A stretch of 64,000 bases of DNA from Cryptomeria japonica (taxonomy: Eukaryota > Streptophyta > Pinopsida > Cupressales > Cupressaceae), in NCBI RefSeq assembly GCF_030272615.1, contig NC_081413.1:332230302-332294301 (forward strand), written 5' to 3'. The notes below the pieces were generated by a model. The model was not told the origin of the DNA and made no database searches. It saw only the letters and a program-made list of their open reading frames with translations. The number at the start of each line of letters is the position of its first letter. The first letter of the stretch is position 1. This document shows positions 57,812-64,000 of the stretch, in pieces. A program made the position numbers and the translations under genes.

Positions 57812-60768
57812 TTCTAAGGATGAAATTAAAGTTGTTGTTTTTTCCTTTGAAGGTAATAAAGCCCCAGGGCCGGATGGCTTAACGATATTTTTATTTCAAA
57901 ATTTTTGGCACATTGTGGAGAAGGATATCTATGATGGGGTGAGAGTTTTTTGGGGCCAAGATTTTTCTATAGGAGCTTAACTCTACTTTTATTGTGTTTA
58001 TCCCTAAGTCTTCTGGGGTTGAGGCTATGGATTTTTTCTACCCTATTAGCCTTTGTAATTCTTTTTACAAGATTATTTGAAAGGTTCTCACTTTGAGACT
58101 TCTTTCTATTTTGTCTGCTACCATTTCCTCACAACAGAACAACTTTGTTACAGGAAGGTAGATTCTTGATTCTATCATTACGGTGCACGAGAATATCCAT
58201 TCCTTAGATGTGTCTTGTAAAGAGGGATTTCTTATGAAGTGGATCTTTCCAAAGCTTATGACTGAGTTGATTGGTCTTTTCATTCTAGAATCCTTCAAGC
58301 CTTCGGGTTTTATGACAGTTGTTAGGCTTATTTGGCAGTTGGTCTCTACTCCCTCCTTTTCTATCCTTATTAATGGTTTCCCTACTCGCTTCTTCAAGTC
58401 TTCCAGAGGTTTAAGACAGGGGGATCTGATTTATCCAATTCTCTTCACCATTATGGTGGAATCGCTTGGCAGATACTTGATGAAACTGGTTTCGGAAGGA
58501 TCTTTTTAGGGTTTGAGGCCTTCTTTTTCTAATCTTGTGTGCTCCCACCAACAGTTCATTGATGATACTATTATTTTGTGGAGTTCTACTATGAGGGAAG
58601 CAAGAACTTTGAAGAATGCTCTTAATCTTTATAGTAAGGCTTCTAGTTAGTTGATTAATTGGAATAAAAGTTCCCTTTTCTTTTTCAACACTCTTGAGGT
58701 CAGGTAGAGAAGGATTGCGGACATTCTTGGTTGTGATATTGGTTCTTTTCCTTCTACTTATCTTGGCCTTCCCCTCTTTTTGAAACTGCCTGATCCCTTT
58801 TGGTTATCTCTGGTTGATAGATTCAATAAAAATATGGTGAGGTGGAAAGGTGCTTTGTTATGTCAGACAAGGAAATCACAACTTTTGAAGTCTACTCTTC
58901 AAAATCTCCCAGTCTATGCTTTAAGTCTCTTTAAAATTCCGACCAAATTTTCTAAAGTTATTGAAAGGATTCAAAAGCGGTTCCTCTGGTCTAGGGTGGA
59001 GGATAAAAATCGTATGCCTTTTCTTGCATGGGAGAGTGTTTGTAAACCTAAAGTTGGAGGTGGCTTGGGTATTTGATGTATCTAATCCTTTAATAAATCC
59101 CTTTTGGCCAAACAAATGTGGAGGATTTTTTAAAATATTCGTGAATGGGACTCAATCTGGTGCAACAAGTATTTGTTATGTTTCCCCTCTCTGAAGGAGT
59201 TTTTTAGTGCGAAAGCTCTCCCCTCGGGTTCTTTCCTTTGGAATAATGTGCTCAAGGCTAGAGAGGTGGCTATGATGGGAAGTGCTTGGAAGGTGGGAAA
59301 TGGTAAGATTGTTAGATTATGGGAAGATTTGTGGCTTTCTCTTGGTCCTCTATTTGACAATCCTAATTTTTCTCCTTTTATGGAGGATTGAAAAGCTACT
59401 TTTGGTGTTTTTGTGGTGGACTACTAGAAGGACTCTGGGTGGGTTAATTTTTTGGATGTCTGTCCTTCACTTCTTCCTATCCAGCGGTCTCTTCTCTCTT
59501 GCCTCCCTTATTTGAATTCTCAGGATTCTCTTATTTGGAAAGGAACGTCTTCTGGTTACTTTTCGATGGCCTTTGTTGTTTCTTTGTTGTCTCCTACTTC
59601 CTCTACCCCCCTTGTTGGGCGAATGTGTGGGTGAAGAACCTTATCCCTAAAGTTAACATATTTTTCTGGCTTATGCTTCAGAATAAAATTCTCACTACTA
59701 ATAATCTTTGTAGAAGGGGTTTTTTGCTCCCCAACATATGTTTTCTTTTCTTGCAGGAGGAGGAATCGGTTTCCCATATTGTTCTCCATTGTATTTTTCT
59801 TTTGATATTTGGAGCAGAGTCCTTTAGAAGTGGAACCTGTGTTGGGTCTTCCCTCAGCATATTTTGGAGTTTTTTAAGCAATGGAGGTGTCCTTCTTCTA
59901 ACCCTACCTTAAAGATGTTGTGGTCCTTTATTTTCCCTCATGTCTCTTAGGGGATATGGAAGGAAAGGAATAAATGTATTTTCAAGGATTCTTCTCTTCC
60001 CCTGATGTGGTGACTGAAAGAATTTGCAAGGCCATTTCTAAGAATATTAATGTGGTGTTCAGTATTGTTTCTTTGTTCTCTTCAGTCTTGAGTAGTGATT
60101 ATGAGAGTGTTATCTCTAACGAGTGGAGAGTTGTTATGCCCATAATTCAAAGAAAAGTGAAGAAAACTATAGATGGCTATGTGTGGAGCTTTCCTCCTTC
60201 GGGATGGGTTAAAATTAACTTTGATGGAGCGGTCAAGGGCAATCCAGGGTTGGTTGGGTGTGGGGGAGTGATAAGGGATGAGCATGGTAGGTTTATTGCA
60301 GCGGTGGCACTCCCCATGGGTACTCAGACCAACCACCTTTTTGAAGCCATGGGTGCCTTCCAAACTTTGCAAATTGCTAAACAATTACGATGCAGGAAGG
60401 TGTGGATTGAGGGTGACGCAAATAACATTATTCAATGCCTAAGGGGGAAAATTAAGCCTTCTTGGACTATTGAGAATATCATTAAAGCCTCTATGTATAT
60501 AATCAAAACCTTTGATGAGTCCTACATTTCCCATAGCTATAGGGAAGTTACTTGTGTAGTGGATTATTTTACTAATATGGGGGTTAGGCTTAACTTGAGG
60601 AAGATTTGGTTTAAGGAAGACACCCCAGAGATTGAGGTTCAGTCCTTTCTCATGCACAATCGAACACATGACAGATTTGAGGAGATTCCTACTAATTTTG
60701 ATGATGAAAGTGATTACTTTTTTCATCATTTTTTGGCTTGTGTTTGGTCTAAATGCCTTCACTTATAA
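57812..60768 (+). pseudogene. LINE ORF2, 3' part: RT, zinc-binding tail and RNase H
   Basis: Continues ORF2 after the Copia insertion. RT landmarks: EGNKAPGPDGLTIFLFQNFW near 57850, DLSKAYD near 58243, LRQGDLIYPILFTIMVESLG near 58410, catalytic FIDDTIIL near 58557 (usual form FADD), STYLGLPLF near 58757, PVYALSLFKIP near 58910. A zf-RVT-like stretch (VWVKNLIPKVNIFFWLMLQNK ... CRRGF) lies near 59625-59720. The RNase H domain at about 60190-60530 has KINFDGAVKGNPGLVGCGG, IRDEHGRF and VWIEGDA, with the D-E-D residues in place. At least ten stops and several frameshifts, so it is inactive. RNase H frame is open from 59974 to 60768. Confidence 0.92.
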
Positions 60769-60994
60769 TTATTACTTCTAGACCTCACACACTTTATGGG
60801 TGTTTCTTATTTTGGAAGCTGGTGCTGGTTTTTTTGTTACTGACATTGTTTCATTGAACAGTGATGTTTTTGTGTCAAGAATTAAGACTATGGGGGGTAA
60901 GAGATGCAGAGTGGAGCCGACTAATTGTTCTAATTGGAAGACGAACCCTACCATCTCGCACAGATTTCAAAAGGGGGGTGTGGTGCCATTCCTG
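60769..60994 (+). other. LINE 3' flank, interrupted
   Basis: 226 bp after the RNase H stop. Probably the LINE 3' UTR. No poly(A) is reached before the LTR at 60995. Confidence 0.5.
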
Positions 60995-62611
60995 TGTTAT
61001 TGTGAGGATTCAGTTATTACTAGGAGGGGGGGTGAATCAGTAATAACAATAAACTAAAATCTTTTACCAATCTGAAAATACTTCTCAAAAATAGTTCATA
61101 ACTAGTACCAGTAACTACTCAATCAATCACTTAAAGAAGATTTACCAAACTACTCATTCATGTGTTCATCAACATGTAATAAATGTAATGATATCAAATC
61201 CACACATAAACAAATCAACCACCATATGAACACAAAGATTTTCCACATGGAAACCCAACTGGGAAAAACCTCGGTGGGAATTTGTACTCACAAAATTTGC
61301 ACTCTTTTGGAATGCACCCTGTGAAAGGCCTAGCCTAGTTAGGAGCTTTACAGTAATGCCCGGTTAAGAGTAGACCCTGTTAGGAGTCACTCGATGAAGG
61401 GATTTAAACCTCAGCCCTGTTAGGAGCTCTACCCTATTAGGAGTTGTGTGTGTGAAAAAGGGGAATAAGTCTGTAAGTTGCAAGACACAAGACTTCAATT
61501 AAGTCATTACATGTATGGTTAGACAGATATAAGCATGAATATGAAAACCATAACAAATTGACTAATTGCCTTCTAAAAGATGCGAGTATAAGATTGCTGT
61601 CAGATTTGTATAAGCAATACCAGTGACTAGACTACACCAAGATGAAGGATTTAATCTACATGAGCATGATATTAAGCTAAATTGATGCAAGATTATGCTA
61701 GATGGATGAATACTAAGCTATATGAATTCAATCAATCATGAAAATATGCAAAAAGAAATAAAACTAAGATGCAATAATCTCAAAAAGCAAGCACAAAAAA
61801 TCTTCAATGACTCCAAAGCAGAAACTATATAATAACAATAAATCTCCAGGGTGTTTTGAATGAGAGAGGAAGGTTGAATTTATAGAGATTCGCAAGAGAG
61901 ACAAAGAAAAGCACAATTTAGGATTAATTGAAATAATTGAGAAATCAGATTCAGTTAACCTTGAGATAGATTCCAATTATAGTTTAATTGAAATGCATTC
62001 AAATTATAAGTTTGAGTTTGCATTGGAGATAGAATTAAATTAATTCCATGCACTTTAGATAAAAATAGGTAATTTCATGCAATTATTTGATTTATTCAAG
62101 AAAAGATTCTTTTCAATGCAACTGAACTTCTTTTCTCAAAAGCTTTGAGTTCCAATTTTAGAGAATGATTAAATTCATTTAATTGCTTTTCTGATTTCAA
62201 GTTCTCTCAATTTAGAAGAAGAAATAATAGCTCAAGTTTGATTTCTCTTTCAATTCAATTCTTTTATTTTATTTTCAATTTAAATCTTGCTTTGTGATTA
62301 ATTCCTCTTTTGTAATAAATTAATTCCTTTTTTTTATGATTAAATGGCAAATTTATTAATTATTTAAATATGCTAAGATATTTAATAAATTAAAATAGGA
62401 TTATTGATCAAAATGATATTCTTGGAATGATTCAATTAATTAAATAAATATTTAATTAATATTGAGTAATTGATTTGTCATGTAATATTTGATGAGTGAA
62501 GAATTAATTATGTGCTCAAGATTGATTTAATTGCCTTTGGTTAGGACCTTGGTGATGTTGTCGAGATTAGGGGTCCATGGTTTAGATGACCATTTTTAGG
62601 GTATTACATTT
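60995..62611 (-). repeat. 3' LTR of a minus-strand element running off the right edge
   Basis: On the minus strand it starts TGTAATACCCTAAAAATGG (62611 leftward) right after the polypurine tract TTCAAAGAGGGGCAAA (62612-62627), has a TATA-like CTATAAATTC at 61885-61876, the shared motif at 61236-61275, GATTCACCCCCCC near 61025, and ends near CAATAACA (60995). The length of about 1.6 kb and the left end are estimates. It was inserted into the LINE 3' end. U3 resembles the LTR at 43578, but R-U5 does not. Confidence 0.65.
61876..61885 (-). promoter_or_regulatory. TATA-like box of the 60995-62611 LTR
   Basis: CTATAAATTC on the minus strand, about 730 bp into the LTR. The LTR at 43578 has CTATAAATTC about 570 bp in. 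Confidence 0.4.
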
Positions 62612-62720
62612 GCCCCTCTTTGAATTAATGTGCGAGCAGCACGTTGGTTCAAAGAATAGTTGATGTCAAGGAGATACCAGTTCTGAACTTGATTGATCAT
62701 GAACTAGATGAAAAGCGAGT

Positions 62721-63210
62721 TGTTTAGCTTGATTTGAAGCGATGAAGCTGAACAGAGTTGATTAAAGCGATATTGATCCCGAACTTGATTGAACTAGGGC
62801 CGATAGAGAGCAAAGATACCAAACTTGAACTTGATTGATCAAGAAGTAGATCTTACTAATCTAGAACTTGATTGAACTAGACACAGCCAATGAAGATAAA
62901 ATCAATCTTGAACTTGATTGACAACACATGATGAGTGAAGATAAACTGTCTAGCTTGATTTGAAGCGATGAAACCGAACACCTGCTTAGATTGAGCATGT
63001 GATCAAAGATACTCTTTGAACTTTTGATTGGGTTTAAACGAATAATCAGCTTGATGAAAAGCGATGAAACTGATTAACGTTAAGAGATTGATTCAGATGA
63101 AGACAAATATCAACTTGATATGAAGCGTCGAAACTGATATGCCCCTAGTGATTGATTCGATTCAGATGAATGAGAGATCTCAACTTGATATGAAGCAATG
63201 AAGTTGAGAT
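62721..63210. repeat. Array of five hairpins with constant loop and changing arms
   Basis: Each unit is a 10-nt arm, a 14-nt centre of the form GAT..GAAGCGATG, and a matching 10-nt arm. Units: 62721-62754 (TGTTTAGCTT/AAGCTGAACA), 62947-62980 (TGTCTAGCTT/AAACCGAACA), 63043-63076 (TAATCAGCTT/AAACTGATTA), 63107-63140 (ATATCAACTT/AAACTGATAT), 63177-63210 (ATCTCAACTT/AAGTTGAGAT). Pairs formed, counting G.T: 10, 7, 9, 8 and 10 of 10. Units 4 and 5 are followed by GCCCC. Confidence 0.85.
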
Positions 63211-63707
63211 GCCCCTTAGCAATAAGAATTTGATTTTCTTTAGTTGAAAAAGATTTTTTCTCGACTTTTGATGAAGATTTAAAAAATTTCTCAACTTTAA
63301 AGATGTGAGGTCATAAGGTCATGAGTATGCCCCCTCGAGAGCGAAATTGAAAGTAATGAGGGTACATGATTATAAGCAATTGTTTAGCGATGATTTCTAT
63401 TGGAGAACAAAAAATGATTCAAAGAAAATATTTGAAAATTTGGCAATGATCGATGAGAAATTGAGTGCAAAGTGGATTTGTAGAATAAAATTGAGATTCA
63501 GCATTGATGCATTAGAGAATGAGCTCAATTTGAAGAAAGAATGAGCTTTTTGATGAAAAGCGCTAAGTGATCCAAATTTTGTGAAATTGACTAGAAAAAT
63601 GATCTCAAATTTTGATTTTGATCCCAAAAATGGAATCAGGGTGGGCAAATTAGTTAAGGGTACAATTTTCATGTCCATCGGAGCAAGTTGAAAAATTAGG
63701 GTTTTGG

Positions 63708-63717
63708 CTATATAAGG
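63708..63717 (+). promoter_or_regulatory. TATA box, plus strand, antisense to the element
   Basis: CTATATAAGG, followed by a pyrimidine-rich TCATTTTCAATTCATTTT. 159 nt downstream of it is AGCGGTAAGTA (donor at 63867), a strong match to a plant 5' splice site, with an ATG at 63856. Together they look like a promoter and first exon, but this is only sequence resemblance. Confidence 0.4.
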
Positions 63718-64000
63718 GATAAAAGTGTCATTTTCAATTCATTTTAACGCTCCAAGTTTGAAAATTCAAAAAAAGCCTTCTGTGAAGAAAAATAGTGGTT
63801 CCCACATAGGAGCATCGATTCGAGCGCCAGAGACGACATAATCGACCTCGAAACTATGAGCCAGCGGTAAGTAATCGATCTTAAGCCTCTTAATCATCTC
63901 ATTTTTGAATTTTTTTGTTGATTTTTTGAATTTTTTAGTTTTGTAAAAGTTGGGTTTTGTCGATTTGTCATGCGAGACAGCATCCTGTGTCATACAACAA

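Larger units (their letters stand above)
48084..60994 (+). mobile_element. L1-like LINE, split by a Copia element
   Basis: Non-LTR retrotransposon with ORF1 (48084-49612) and ORF2 in two parts (49848-51166 and 57812-60768). ORF2 order is endonuclease, RT, zinc-binding RT tail and RNase H, the layout of plant L1 elements. The coding length without the insertion is about 6 kb. The 3' end is not visible: an LTR begins at 60995 before any poly(A) tail, so no TSD could be assigned. Confidence 0.9.
62612..64000 (-). mobile_element. Internal region of the right-edge element
   Basis: Begins at the polypurine tract and continues past the window. It is rich in AACTTGATTG and TGAAGCGATGAA motifs on the plus strand and contains the hairpin array 62721-63210. 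Open frames at 63347-63544 (plus) and 63766-63993 (minus) have no recognisable domain. No retrotransposon domain is visible yet. Confidence 0.45.

Noticed and set aside
60995-62611. Solo LTR
   Set aside because: A polypurine tract joins its minus-strand start, so it is better read as a 3' LTR; the other end of the element is outside the window.

Overview
This is AT-rich plant nuclear DNA made almost entirely of retrotransposons. The evidence is Copia elements with a plant initiator-Met primer site, a plant L1-type LINE with DUF4283-like ORF1 and a C-terminal RNase H, a TRIM, and long LTRs nested in one another. Large, old, heavily mutated nested LTR elements with no intact host gene fit a gymnosperm (conifer-like) genome, but the species cannot be named from the sequence. 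I found no convincing host gene, tRNA, rRNA or CRISPR. All boundaries were read by eye from repeat ends, target-site duplications (TSDs), primer sites and polypurine tracts.

Layout. 1-375 is the 3' part of an LTR. 376-9094 and 14043-38103 are two direct, diverged copies of one ~8.7-9.1 kb block. Each holds the end of a Copia-like element with a coiled-coil accessory ORF and its 3' LTR, then minus-strand element A, then minus-strand element B. Between the copies lie a Copia pol remnant with its 3' LTR (9095-12154) and the rest of the accessory ORF region (12155-14042). The second copy has received a 344-bp TRIM (14177-14520), a 1.54-kb solo LTR (17033-18572) and a 13-kb minus-strand Copia element (21671-34720). 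That Copia element itself contains a 3.9-kb solo LTR (22394-26266) and an intronless ORF unit of 1.9 kb with a 17-bp TSD (30534-32418). Element B ends at 40519.

40520-48083 is mostly unassigned AT-rich sequence, with one probable solo LTR (43578-44686) and microsatellites. 48084-60994 is a plus-strand L1-like LINE split by a full-length Copia element (51167-57806, 1056-bp LTRs, 5-bp TSD). Removing the insertion restores the LINE reading frame across the junction. 60995-62611 is the 3' LTR of a minus-strand element whose internal region runs off the right edge. That region holds a striking array of five hairpins with matching arms (62721-63210), followed by a plus-strand TATA box and a splice-donor-like site.

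The elements are broken: stops and frameshifts interrupt every long ORF, and most stops in the best-preserved Copia element are TAG, as expected from decay of methylated CHG sites. The window is best read as a record of nested insertions. Its most unusual items are the hairpin array, the intronless ORF with a 17-bp TSD, the complete TRIM, and a paired motif shared by ten LTR copies of several families.
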